Made by a program: the position numbers and the translations under genes. Source: Theobroma cacao (taxonomy: Eukaryota > Streptophyta > Magnoliopsida > Malvales > Malvaceae). Taken from it: a stretch of 64,000 nt of DNA. The stretch spans positions 1,223,948 through 1,287,947 of the forward strand of contig NC_030853.1 of the NCBI RefSeq assembly GCF_000208745.1. The letters are read 5' to 3'. Below the pieces are notes generated by a model. The model was not told where the DNA came from. It worked only from the letters and a program-made list of their open reading frames with translations, and ran no database searches. Positions 37,757 through 48,671 of the stretch are shown here, in pieces (the first letter of the stretch is position 1; each line of letters opens with the position of its first letter).

Positions 37757-38741
37757 TAAATAAAACCTAAGTATCTATAAAAGACCCACACCATCTACCA
37801 TATTTAATGGCATCCAGCCAATATGTCCAACGCTGCATGCTAGATATTTTTTTTGCCCTTCTAGCTCCTATGTCAAGCCTGACTGATATATGTCAAAGAT
37901 TGCAGAGGATTTACTTTGTCCAGAGTGCTGTACACCGTTTGATGGAGATTGATTGGTGGAGATGAAGTGTCTTAACTGAGAAGTGACTGTATCTTGTTTG
38001 ATCGTAAGTGTCATGTTACATGTAAAGCTCCTTGTCGGTGTTACGCAAAGGGGACAAAAATGTAAAGCAGCTACACTTTTCTAGGCATCGGGTCTTGAGA
38101 TGGATTTGGTTGTGCGCAATCAGTGGGATACATCATACATGTGCATATGCTACATTAACCCCACATTTCATTTTCATAGCATTAGCAAGATAAGCTACAA
38201 ATCAGTAACCAAATCCCAAAATCATACATGTATTACTTCTATAAAAGATCTTCTAGTAATTCTAAAAGTAGATATTCTTAAAGATGTTTTTAATTTACTC
38301 CATTGTTGGACTTTCAAGAGCTTCTTCATCAAACAAATTATTTTACTTTGACCGGTAGTTTGAAAGTGTGGTTTTGTAGGAGATTTGAACTCCCAAATTT
38401 TCATTTAGCTAGCAGATATTACTTTTGGTATATATTTAGGCAAAAGGGCAATTGGCCACAAAAAACAAATCATACTGATTATGAGACCTTGCTGTTGAAT
38501 TGTTTCATAGCTGTTAGTCAATTTGACATGGAATTTTTTTTTTCTCTTCTAATTTTTCCTGAGTGATTAAATTAATACAAGCAAAGAAAGTGGAGGAAAA
38601 CTGGCCATGAAGTTTATTTTTATCGAGAAAAAAATTATATAACCACAGTTATTCCACAATATCATAGTATTGTCATTACTTTGTCTCTTTTGCTAGTACC
38701 ATGATTACGATGCATAGAGATGTGGCCAGCAGATCATGGTT
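37757..38741. other. Spacer between GDSL copies 1 and 2
   Basis: The first few hundred bases are upstream sequence of copy 1. The rest includes the 3' UTR of copy 2. A frame of 60-87 codons at 38100-38566 has no recognisable protein content. No repeat or RNA gene is seen. Confidence 0.55.
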
Positions 38742-40286
38742 TCATGAAGTTCTGTAACAAGCATGGGTGATGGGAATAGGGGGATCTGACAGTGAACCAT
38801 TGATTAAACGATTAGCAATCCAACGATTGGCTGCCTCGGTGTAGTGCACACCATCCCAGCTGATATATAAGGAAGGGTCTTTACATGCAGCTCCAAATAT
38901 TTGAGTACCATTTGGTAGAGGTAATATTCCCCCACATCCCACGTCAATTCCATTCTTATGATACCCACAACAAATCTTTTGTGCATCAACAAATCCTACA
39001 AAAAGGAAGAAAGAAAGAAAGAACCAGATTATGATAGAATGTAAGGGAATAGGTTTATGGTAGCTCAGTTTTTGTTTTTACCAGTGATTACCTTGCTGTT
39101 TTGAATTGCTGATAAGTCCGTATTTTGCAGCAAAGATATCCACATATGTTATTGCAGCTTGTGGGAGCTCTGCCCTGAGCTTGATCACTCTATTCTTGAG
39201 CTGCCTGTTGAACTCTTTTGCGATGTCATTTTGGCTTTTGACACAGCCATGCTTGTCAAGAAAGCCTGGAGGAGGATTCTTGATGCCGAGCAAGGTTGAT
39301 GGCAAGCAACCACTAGGACCTGTGTTATGTATCCAAAATGTCCTTGCCCCTCGTGTATACAGATGCTGTTAAAGTAGTAATTGAATCCAGGTTGGTCATC
39401 TGGCAACACATTGAAGAAGGATTGCTACTTTTCCGATCCCAGTTAACCTTAAAAAAGAGAATGCAATTTACCTCGACTGCTATTGCCAGTTGGCTAATTA
39501 TGTCTGGAATTGATGCTAGAATTTGTGCGTCGCCAACCGTCCGCAGTCCATAAGCAATGTCATTTTGCCCAATATCAAATACATAAAGAGCCTCTGGGAA
39601 GTCCTTAGGTCTTGGAAGATGGCTTCTACAAGAATATCTTTTATCTGCAAACTAAAGACAGTTCTTAGTTTCCTTAGTCTAGGAGGATTTTACTTGGAAG
39701 AGAAGTACTGGTTTGTCAAGAGTTTTGATGGTAACCTTTGTAGAGATCAGTAGTGCGTGCCTTGAATTGGTCATACTGAAAAACCTGAACATTAAGAGCA
39801 AATGGACTTAGTCCACTTTCAGCTATGGTTTTGTTTTGTGGAACAATGGTTGATCCTCCAGAAGCAAAATTGGCACCCTGCCTGAAGTTTGATCCTATTG
39901 AATCCAGAAATGCACTCAAGAATGGTAATCCAAGGCGTTCAGCTGCATACAGAAAAGTAGTGCTTATGAACCTTGAAAGACCATAATCTCAAATCCATGT
40001 TAGATAAAGAGGGAGAGCATGTTTTCATTTTTTTGTTACCAATGAAATCTATCATCAGGCGCCCATCACAAACTCTTCCAGCTGGCTTACGGAAGAAAGT
40101 TTCACCATTGGGCCATTGCCTTGGGAAAATCGCTGCTGATATAGCCCCAGTATCTGAATTGGAATCACCAAAGTTGTAAATTGCTTTGAAATTGCAAGGT
40201 GGTAAGTCCTTCACCTTGGCAGCTGCTCCCACACTCAGAAGCAATGAAACCAAGATCCCAGAAAAGATGACTCTTGCAAACTCCAT
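38742..40286 (-). CDS. GDSL esterase/lipase, tandem copy 2
   Basis: Five coding exons (transcript order 40040-40286, 39736-39942, 39472-39644, 39092-39365, 38742-38995) encode 384 residues. The signal peptide covers about residues 1-23. Nucleophile Ser42 lies in FGDSNSDTG, GQND is block III, and Asp348 and His351 lie in WDGVHYTEAAN, so the catalytic set is complete. Compared with copy 1, exon 3 has exactly the same length (173 nt), exon 4 the same (274 nt) and intron phases agree, which shows a shared tandem origin. Block I lacks the second glycine of copies 1 and 3 (DTGA rather than DTGG), which is tolerated in the family. An upstream in-frame ATG at 40319 (MFQF) lies just 15 nt from the CTATATAG box and is probably not transcribed, so the 40286 ATG was chosen. 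Confidence 0.9.
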
Positions 40287-40333
40287 TGCAGCAACAATGC
40301 TACTCACAAATTGGAACATCCACTTACCTTACT

Positions 40334-40341
40334 ATATAGGC
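40334..40341 (-). promoter_or_regulatory. TATA box of GDSL copy 2
   Basis: A canonical-looking CTATATAG palindrome lies 48-55 bp upstream of the preferred ATG (40286). With initiation about 30 bp downstream, the 5' UTR would be around 20 bp, and the alternative ATG at 40319 would be upstream of the mRNA start. Inference from spacing. Confidence 0.5.
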
Positions 40342-41724
40342 ACCCAGAGAGCCTTGGCTTTCCATATCAGAAGAAGAAGCACATGCTTATGGGAATCAAT
40401 GAACTCAGATGCTTTGACTTTCTTAATTCTATGATCCATCTTATCTTTTAAGCAATTTTGACTCCATTACACTTGGTATAAAAGTCATCTCCACCCAATA
40501 TTTTATCCCACAAGTTGCCAAAGACCAATCTGTTATATGCTTCATATATATATTATTACTTTGCTGATTGAGTGGTTTTGCTTTTGGAATTATTTGCTGC
40601 TGGACTTGGGAAGAATTTGGTTTTTGTGCATCTTATTTTTTACTGTGTGGTCGATACTTTGTATCTATATATGTGATGTCTTGATATCAACATTTTGAAA
40701 GTATGATCTATTTTTAACAAATGTTGTATTGTTTTGCGATATTTAATATATCTATTTGGTTCAATAAAAAAATAATTGTTTTGATCAATATTATCGTCTC
40801 GTTTTAATTAATTAATGTTTCCACATTCTTGATAAGCAATTGTTTCACTGTCAAGTTAATTAAATTATTGAAGGTGTTTACGTAAAGAAACAGTGAGATA
40901 TATATATATATTAGGCAATGGCGAACACCTTAGATACAGATGAATTATTGACTCCTAAAAGCCAAAAGACTTTAAAATTCCTATATTGCATAGACCACAT
41001 GCAGCTTATGTGAATAAAAAACATTATAATAAATTTGTTTTGACATGTTATGGCCATGTAAGTTGTCAGTCTGAGAGACCTAGTTGCCAAGTGGGAAAAG
41101 GGTCAAACATACATATAATGATCTCCAGAACTGCAGCAAGTTAGCTTTGAAGGAAAGAGGAGGCAAACCTTATCAAAGCTGACTCCCCTTTTGCATGAAA
41201 CATTGAAGCTTAATCAACAATCTGATGAATGTGAAGCAGTATGCGTACTACATATGCTTACAAATCTTGCAAGACATTGACTTCCTTTAGAAATGTAGAT
41301 ATGAAGAATACTTTTCCCTATATTTTATCATAATTACTAACCTTTGTTCACTTCAGAATGTGATAATGAGCTTGACCCAATCTTTATTATGTGCTACGGG
41401 GATAAGATTAAGGGCCAAATTTAAAATCTTTTCATATTGCTATGGTAATGGCATTCCCTCTAATTAAATTCCCAAGAATGTTGCTTACATTTCTCGTACC
41501 AAACGGACCCTTAAAGTTCACCAAAAGAAAAGTTCCAGTACAAAAGAAATAATTGTCCTACGACTAACGAGAATTGAAAAATAAACCTTTGTTCTTCTCT
41601 TATGTTTTCCTCCTATAAATTATTGCCATCAGCAGGGTTGCATAGAGATGGAGAAGTTGCTATCTGAAAATCAGTGACCTCTCAAGTCAATTTCCATGCA
41701 TGATCAGTACATCTGTCAAAGTAA
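40342..41724. other. Spacer between GDSL copies 2 and 3
   Basis: Promoter DNA of copy 2 and downstream sequence of copy 3. A short (TA)n tract lies near 40899-40908. No reading frame, RNA gene or recognisable transposon is seen. Confidence 0.55.
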
Positions 41725-43251
41725 TTACTCTAGACTGGGCTTATGGCATGCATGTGTGATTGGCAGAGGCGGATCACTGAATGAACCATTGATTATGTGA
41801 TTAGCAATCCAATGATTGGCAGCCTCGGTGTAGTGGACACCATCCCAGCTGATATACTTGGAAGGATCTTCACAAGAACCGGCGTAGATTTCAGTACCAT
41901 TTAGTTGCATTTTGTTGCCGCAATACACATGAATGTCATCTTCATGAAATCCACAGCAAATCTCTGCTGCATCAACAAATCCTACCAAGCAAAAGAAAAG
42001 AAACACATAAGCCATTGCTTTTGTTTATTGTCACTTAACAACATAACCTGGATGATATTCTTCATATAATTACCTTGCTGTTTTGCCTTGCCGATGAGTT
42101 CATATTTTGCAGCATACATATCCACATATGTTAAGGCAGCATCTGGTAGCTCAGTCCTAAGTTTGATCACTCTAACCTTAAGCTGCCTATTAAACTCTAT
42201 AGCAAAGTCATTTTGAGATTTGAGACAGCCCTGCTTGTCAAGTTCATTAGGCTTAAGATGATAGTGTAGAGTCACAGGCAAGCAACCGATTGGGCCTGTA
42301 TTATGTATCCAAAATGTCCTTGCCCCTTGATCATAGAGATTCTGTTGATTAGGGACAATGATTTTGGTTAGAGTTCTAATTTCTTTTTAATCCAGAAAAC
42401 CTGTATAGAATCAATTCAAACTTACCTGGACTGCCTTAGTTAGCTGCTCAACTATGTCTGGCATTGATGCATGAAATTCTGAGTCATTCTTCAACCTGAA
42501 ACCAGCAGCCATGTCATTTTGACCAATGTCAATGACATAAAGAGCCTGGGAGAAGTCCTGAGGTCTAGGGAGATGTTTTCTGTAGTAATTTTTCTTGGCT
42601 GCAAACGATAAACAAAAAAGATATAATTTCCTGAGTCTAGCGGAATAAACTTTTTGAGAAGGTAACTGATACTAGGTGATTTTTCCAGGATAACCTTGGT
42701 TGTAGAGATAGCTGGTTCGAGCCTTGAACTGATTATATTGTATAAACTGGATGTTAAGTGAGAACGGGCTTACTCCATTTAAAGACATGGATTCATTTTG
42801 TGGCCTGATGGTTGATCCGCCAATGGCGAAATTAGCACCATGCCGATAGCTTGTTCCAATGGAATCCAGGTATGGACTCAAGTGAGGCAATCCAAGATGC
42901 TCAGCTGCATAAAACAAACCCCGAGATATAAGTCATATGAACAAAGTAAAGGGCATAACGTTTTGCTTGTTGTAGAATGCAGAGAGAGCAGATGAACAAT
43001 GGTTTGTTACCAATGAAATCTATTATCAGACGCCCGTCGCTGCCCCTTCCAGCCGGCCTACCGAAGAAAGTCTCTCCAGAGGGAGGCCCTGCAGGGTAGA
43101 ATGCAGCTGATCCACCACCAGTATCAGAATTAGAGTCACCAAAGTTATAAACTGATCTAAAGTTGCAGGGTGGGAAGTCCTTCCCCTCCACACTTTGCAC
43201 ACTCAAAACAGCCAGAATCAAAACAACCACACTAGCTTTAACCATCTCCAT
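41725..43251 (-). CDS. GDSL esterase/lipase, tandem copy 3
   Basis: Five coding exons (transcript order 43011-43251, 42695-42904, 42426-42598, 42074-42341, 41725-41981) encode 382 residues. A signal peptide (MEMVKASVVV... to about residue 23) precedes FGDSNSDTGG with nucleophile Ser40. GQNDMA is block III, and Asp344/His347 lie in WDGVHYTEAANHW. Exon 3 is again 173 nt, while exon 4 is 268 nt, six shorter than in copies 1 and 2 (two residues lost near the block IV loop). The C-terminus is extended to HKPSLE. The first ATG was used; a second Met two residues later is also possible. No clear TATA box is visible upstream. Copies 1 to 3 lie head to tail over 7.4 kb, consistent with unequal crossing-over. 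Confidence 0.9.
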
Positions 43252-44889
43252 TTCACCACCAACAAGCCTGACAACGGCTTAGTACTCAGAATGTAGACAA
43301 AAAGGCAAATCTCATAAACAATCAAATCAATGGCTTATTGTAAAAGTCATTTGTTGCTATTGTTTTTGAAATCACATGGTGCGAAGAAACAGCATTGTCA
43401 CATGATGTTATTGCCAAACTCATGCCAGATAAGATAAACCTTGCAAATACTTAGTAGTCCTATTATAATATTCAAACTCTTGAATGCTTTAGCAAGAGAT
43501 TAGTGTTAGGTGAGATTTTTTTTGGTGGGTAGATAGATGCTTCAATCCCTCAATTAAATAAAACATAAACAAACTTAACCCCCCTTTTTTGACATGAATC
43601 TCATTAAATCTCTATGAAGGAATTTAAAATTAATGTGATGATAACTACCCAAAGTAAATATTGACTAAATCTTCAACACCACATTATTTTTTATTTATGG
43701 ACTTTTAGCGTTACATCATTTGTTAATTTAATGATTATCCATTTGAAATCATAATTTTAAAATATTGGTATAATTTTTAAATAAGTCCCTAAATTATTTC
43801 AAAAATTCAAAAAAGTCTTTATTGTTTTATTATGTTCAATCAAGTCTTTATACTTTTATTTGGATCAAATAAATTTTTATGAGTAATGATTGATTAATTA
43901 TCATTAATCAAAATACCATTTGTTATTTTATATCTACATGACATTGATGATGTTGATGTGGATGGTAAAAAATACCACATGATCATATTATCTTGTCAAA
44001 TTAGTATGTTATGTTATCATCAATTATAATATGTTAATATACCACATTATTATCCATTATGATATTTTAACATACCATGCTAACATCACATCACATTGAA
44101 AGATAAATGACATTTTAATTAAATTAATCATTAATTATAAAAATTTATTTAGTTCAAAATAAAAAAATAAAAATTTTGATTCAATGTAATAAAAATATAA
44201 ATGTTTATTTAATTTTTTTTCAAATAATTTAAAAACTCGTTTAGATATTATACCAAATATAAAATATAAATTGATTTAGATTAAATTTATTTATCAAGAT
44301 CACTACGATAAAATCAATCACAATCATGAACTACGCAGGATTCATTAGAATATGATGACAAGTTTATAATTATAAATGATGGGTCCGACATAATCTTATG
44401 GTAGAATATTTCCATGATTGTCAGTGAATGTTTAAACAATGAAGAGATGTCTTACACTTGCACGGTTTAACAATGAAAAGAAACTTTATCCTATGTTACA
44501 CCGTATCAAACACAACACAAGGAAAGGAAACGATATGGGTGCCATGTCCAAATCCAAATGCCGACATTAGTCAAAGAGTCACAAATGTAAGCCGAGACTG
44601 CAGCCCAGCCCATTAAGCAATCACCATCGATCTCTTGAATTTCCTCTTCTGTCTCTGTTTCCCTTTGAATCTGTTCTTCCTCTGTATTTTTCCTTGAGGC
44701 AATCAGGGACCAGGTGAAGCAGTTGGGGTTTTATTTATTTATTTAATTTACTTTTTTACGTATTGAATTTTTCTTTCTTTTCTTTTTCTTTGATGGGTTC
44801 TCTGATAAGGATTTTATTCATCTTTAGTAAACGCAGAACTTGCTTGAATTTGTTTAATCCCAGTAGTTGAGAGACCTTTTGGGTAGAAG
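43252..44889. other. Divergent spacer between GDSL copy 3 and TAF13
   Basis: The left part is promoter of GDSL copy 3 on the minus strand. An inverted-repeat element occupies 43764-44256 (listed separately). From about 44450 to 44889 is the TAF13 promoter and leader, with a CT-rich segment at 44640-44690. No other gene is seen. Confidence 0.6.
43764..44256. mobile_element. MITE-like element with terminal inverted repeats, copy A
   Basis: The left end begins ATTGGTATAATTTTTAAATAA, and the right end is its imperfect inverse, ending in an ATTATACCAAAT-type word. The terminal inverted repeats are about 50 bp. The interior is about 80% AT, has GATTGATTAATTATCATTAA and many CACAT/ATGACAT words, and encodes nothing. 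Internal landmarks and both ends match the element at 47031-47538, about 3 kb away, and a truncated copy at 29101-29390. The target-site duplication could not be fixed. Size and structure fit a miniature inverted-repeat transposable element; superfamily unknown. Confidence 0.7.
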
Positions 44890-46452
44890 ATGAGTAACCA
44901 ATCAACAGGAACCTCTTCAAAATCGAAAGTTGGGTCTTCACAGCCCTCAGAAACTTCATTCAAGCGTAAAAGAGGAGTTTTTCAGAAAGATTGTAAGCTA
45001 ACTTTCTTCCTTTATGTACTTCCATTTCTATGAGTTTTCCTGCCAGTTTCGTTTTGGTTTTTTTTTTTTTTCAATTCATTTATATATTTACATTGCTTTT
45101 ACTCTGTTTGTTGTTACAGTGCAGCATATGATGTATGGTTTTGGAGATGATCCCAATGTAAGTACCCTTCACAAACTCTTGAATGGTTAAAGTTGGTTTT
45201 TTTGTTTTTGATGAGCTATGATTATTTTAATTTTTGTTTATATTCCTTGCAAGTTGTTTCTTTTATCCACATCTTTCGTGCATTGTGGCTTTAATCCTTT
45301 AGATCCTTTCATTGAATGTGATTTCAGCATACGGAGCCTCAGTGGGTTCGAATTACTTCCCATGTTATTGTCTATGAAAATGTAGTTTTTATACTATAAA
45401 TCATGATAAGTTTGTCGTCTTGAGTTGGCAATTGTTTTGAGAAAGCTGGAAGCCTGGAAGTCTCACAAATTTGCAATTTTGCAATGCCTTAAAAATGTGG
45501 ATACAATTAAGTTACCTGTTGTTTATTTATCTATAGAGCTACTTAACTAATATAAGGCTGATTCAAATGAGTTGGCGCTGTTGGTTATCATTCGTTTCAT
45601 AGATCTTTTAAAATATTCAGATGCAATCTAGCAGAAGGATTTCTCTAATTAATTGATTTTGATTGCCATGAGTCATTCTCTATTCCATTTAGCAATGGAA
45701 ACATATGCCTGCATCAAGCTCCAAACAGTCGTGCATGCTTCATTGGGAGAAAGGTTTATTAGTTCTCACCTTTGCCTGTTTTTGTGTGCTAGAATAACAG
45801 AATTTATGCATTGCGCTTGCATAATTTGCTGGAAATATGTTCATAATAATGAGTTCTATTTGTTGCTTTTTCAGCCACTTCCAGAGACTGTTTCGCTTGT
45901 GGAGGACATTGTTGTGGAATATGTAACAGATCTGGTAAGTTTCTTTGATTTGGTGATTTCTGTCATCGGTTTAGTAAGATGCCATGGCATTGTAGGTAAC
46001 ATTTCCGTTTCTGCCTCTATTCTGTAGGCACATAAAGCCCAAGATATTGGATCAAAGAGGGGAAAGCTATCAGTTGAGGATTTTCTTTACCTAATTCGCA
46101 AGGTACCTTTCATTGTGTTTTTATGCAGCACATTTGCTCCTGTGTTCTGGAACTTGGAATTTCACAATGTATTTTGCCTCTTCTACGGAAATACATTTCC
46201 ATAAATTGTTTTAACAATTATTTGAGATTATAATCAAAGCGTGGTTTTAATGTTTTATGGTGGAGAGATGGCGTGCAATGTTTGATTGTTTTTTCTTTAA
46301 TTCTTTGAAGAGTAACCCCTGTAATTGCTTTGATCCCACAGGATTTGCCCAAACTAAATCGTTCTACAGAATTGCTATCCATGCAAGAGGAGCTGAAACA
46401 AGCAAGGAAGGCATTCGAGGTTGATGAAGAGAAACTGGGAACAACAGAGTAA
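44890..46452 (+). CDS. TAF13: TAF13, TFIID subunit
   Basis: Five coding exons (44890-44992, 45120-45157, 45875-45934, 46028-46102, 46342-46452) encode 128 residues, the usual length of plant TAF13. TAF13 is a histone-fold subunit of the general transcription factor TFIID and pairs with TAF11. The first about 30 residues are a Ser/Lys-rich tail. The histone fold starts at about LQHMMYGFGDDPNPLPETV (residues about 35-53) and continues through VEDIVVEYVTDLAHKAQDIG and KLSVEDFLYLIRKDLPKL. The C-terminal segment is a charged helix (MQEELKQARKAFEVDEEKL). Splice sites are GT-AG and phases close. No defect is visible. Confidence 0.95.
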
Positions 46453-48671
46453 CCCCCTTCCCCTCTCCCCTCTCCCCTCTCTCTGGCTTTCTCACCTTTG
46501 TCATCTCAGTCAAGACTAGTGTATTAAGCAGTCTGAGAAATGCTTATAATAGTATTGTTAGAAGTTAGAACAAAACGAAACTAGCTGTAAATCTCAAGTA
46601 TTATGAGTGTTCAAGATGCAAATGCTTTCTTTCTGCGATGAAAGTAAAATGTAGTTCCTCTTACTGCCATTCTTGAGTATTTTTCAGTTTTGCTACTTCT
46701 TGATTGAGGAGCAGAACAAATGTAAGCAAATCTTCTTATGAAGGGGAGACATATCAAGACCGATCCTAGTCAGTCACATCCTGGGTACTGCAACTATATA
46801 ATATTGTAAGGGTTTATGTTTGATGCAATGTCAGTCTGTGGAAATTTACATACTATCACTTAATTATAGACTGTCCCTTCATTAATATACCATGATAAAA
46901 ATTTAAAATTTTTTTAAAATTATGAATATTTAGCTTTAAGGGTTCTCAATTTCTAATTTAATTTATTAAGGGGATGATAATATCTAATTCACTTATAATG
47001 TATAAAAACCAAAGATGTGTATCAAATATAATTGGTATAATATTTTAAAAAATCTTTGAACAATTGAAGAAAATTCAAATAAGTTTTTGTTCTTCTATTG
47101 CATTCAATTAAGTTTTAGTATTTTTATTTTGGGTTAAGTCGGCTTTTATAATTAATGATTGACTAATTTCTATTAATAAAAATATTACTTGTCATTTTAT
47201 ATTCATGTGATACTGGTGTGGCATTAATATAGTGTTGACATATAAGGTGAAAGTACCACATAATTATGTTATCATGCTTAATCACCATATCACATTATCA
47301 TTAATTATGACATATCAGCATATCGCGTCAAGTCACATGTAAGCATACCACATCAATATCACGTAGTATAAAATGATAAATGATATTTTTGATTAAAAAT
47401 AATTAATTAACTATTAATTATAAAAACTTATTTAGTTCAAAATAAAAGTTTAGAAGCTGGATTGAACACAATAAAAGAATATGTGTTTATTTGAATTTAC
47501 CTAAGTAATTTAAGAATTTTTTAAAGTAGTATACCAATATTAGAGATGTAAACGGGTTGGATGCTCACTATTTTTTAGGTATCCAACCACGAAACAATTT
47601 AACTATCAAAATATTAATATTATCCAAAATAAAATCCTAATAGTAAAGCATTATTTGATAATTATCCAAATTTGTTAAATACTTGATTATACAAGGTAAA
47701 TTTTTTGTATTTGGATACCCATTTAATAACACAAAGTTAAAACCCGAAAAAAAAAATTATCTTAATTCATACGTGCATAATTTACTAACAATTAAAATTA
47801 AAACCACAAAAAGTTTTATATCCTTTCGAAACCCCTAGCCTTGGTCCACATATGAAAATTTGTTTCTTGAAAATTTATGAAAACTTTACATTACATGCTT
47901 GGAAAAATTTTCTCTACTAGTAGTAAAATTTTACATATTTAAGTTTACACCATAATTCAATTGATATAAATTAATTTTATATTTATCAATTTACAAAAAA
48001 TAAAAAGGTTAATTGAGGTGACAAAGTGTGTTAAAGCCTTAAAGGTAAGGAGGAAAAGTTCAAATTTCACTAAATTTAAAAATTATGTAACATTATATAT
48101 AACCAATCAAAACCTATCCAAACTCGTGTGAAGTTTTAAAAGCCCCTAATTCATCATATAAAAATCTTAGCTTAATCCACTCTATGATCGAACATAAAAA
48201 ATTCAAATCTTATGTTATCAACTTAAATACATGCAGGTATCGTATAACAATAATTCATTTATATTTCTAAATTTAATATTGTAAAATCAAATTTTTTATA
48301 CGAAAGTAATATATCTTGCCTTCCAAGTGAGGTATGTCTCATTTGCCTAAGTAAAAGAAAGGGAAAAAGGTCTCGAAGTCCTTTGGCATCCATGGTTGAA
48401 GCCACGTTTCACAAAATAGAAAATTGAGGGTTAAATTGTAATATTGTAGGATGAAATTGCAACAAAATTGAAATTCAGAGTATCGATGTCAACAAAATAG
48501 AAGTTGGGACACCTCCCAATTCTCATGCAACCAACGACCCTCAGACATGACTCTTCCTTCTACGACGGCGTTTCAGTCGAATGAAAAACATAAAAGGGTG
48601 TCGTTTCAAGGAATCGACGACAACAACCCAAAATACAGGACGGAAGAAAGAAGAGAACAGCGGCAGCAGCA
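46453..48671. other. Spacer between TAF13 and SURF2 gene
   Basis: The first about 400 bases are the TAF13 3' UTR, starting with a CCCCTCT-rich stretch (46453-46488). An inverted-repeat element lies at 47031-47538. About 47550-47740 shows words like those of the array at 27740, and 47760-48500 is AT-rich without coding content. About 48500-48671 is the SURF2 leader. No gene is seen. Confidence 0.6.
47031..47538. mobile_element. MITE-like element with terminal inverted repeats, copy B
   Basis: The left end reads ATTGGTATAATATTTTAAAA and the right end ends TTTTTTAAAGTAGTATACCAAT, its imperfect inverse. About 50 bp at each end pair, including AATTCAAATAA near the inner limit. The interior shares TTAATTATAAAAACTTATTT, GATTGACTAATTTCTATTAA and CATCAATATCACGTAG-like words with copy A (43764-44256). 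No open frame is present. This is the best-preserved copy in the window, at 508 bp. Confidence 0.72.
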
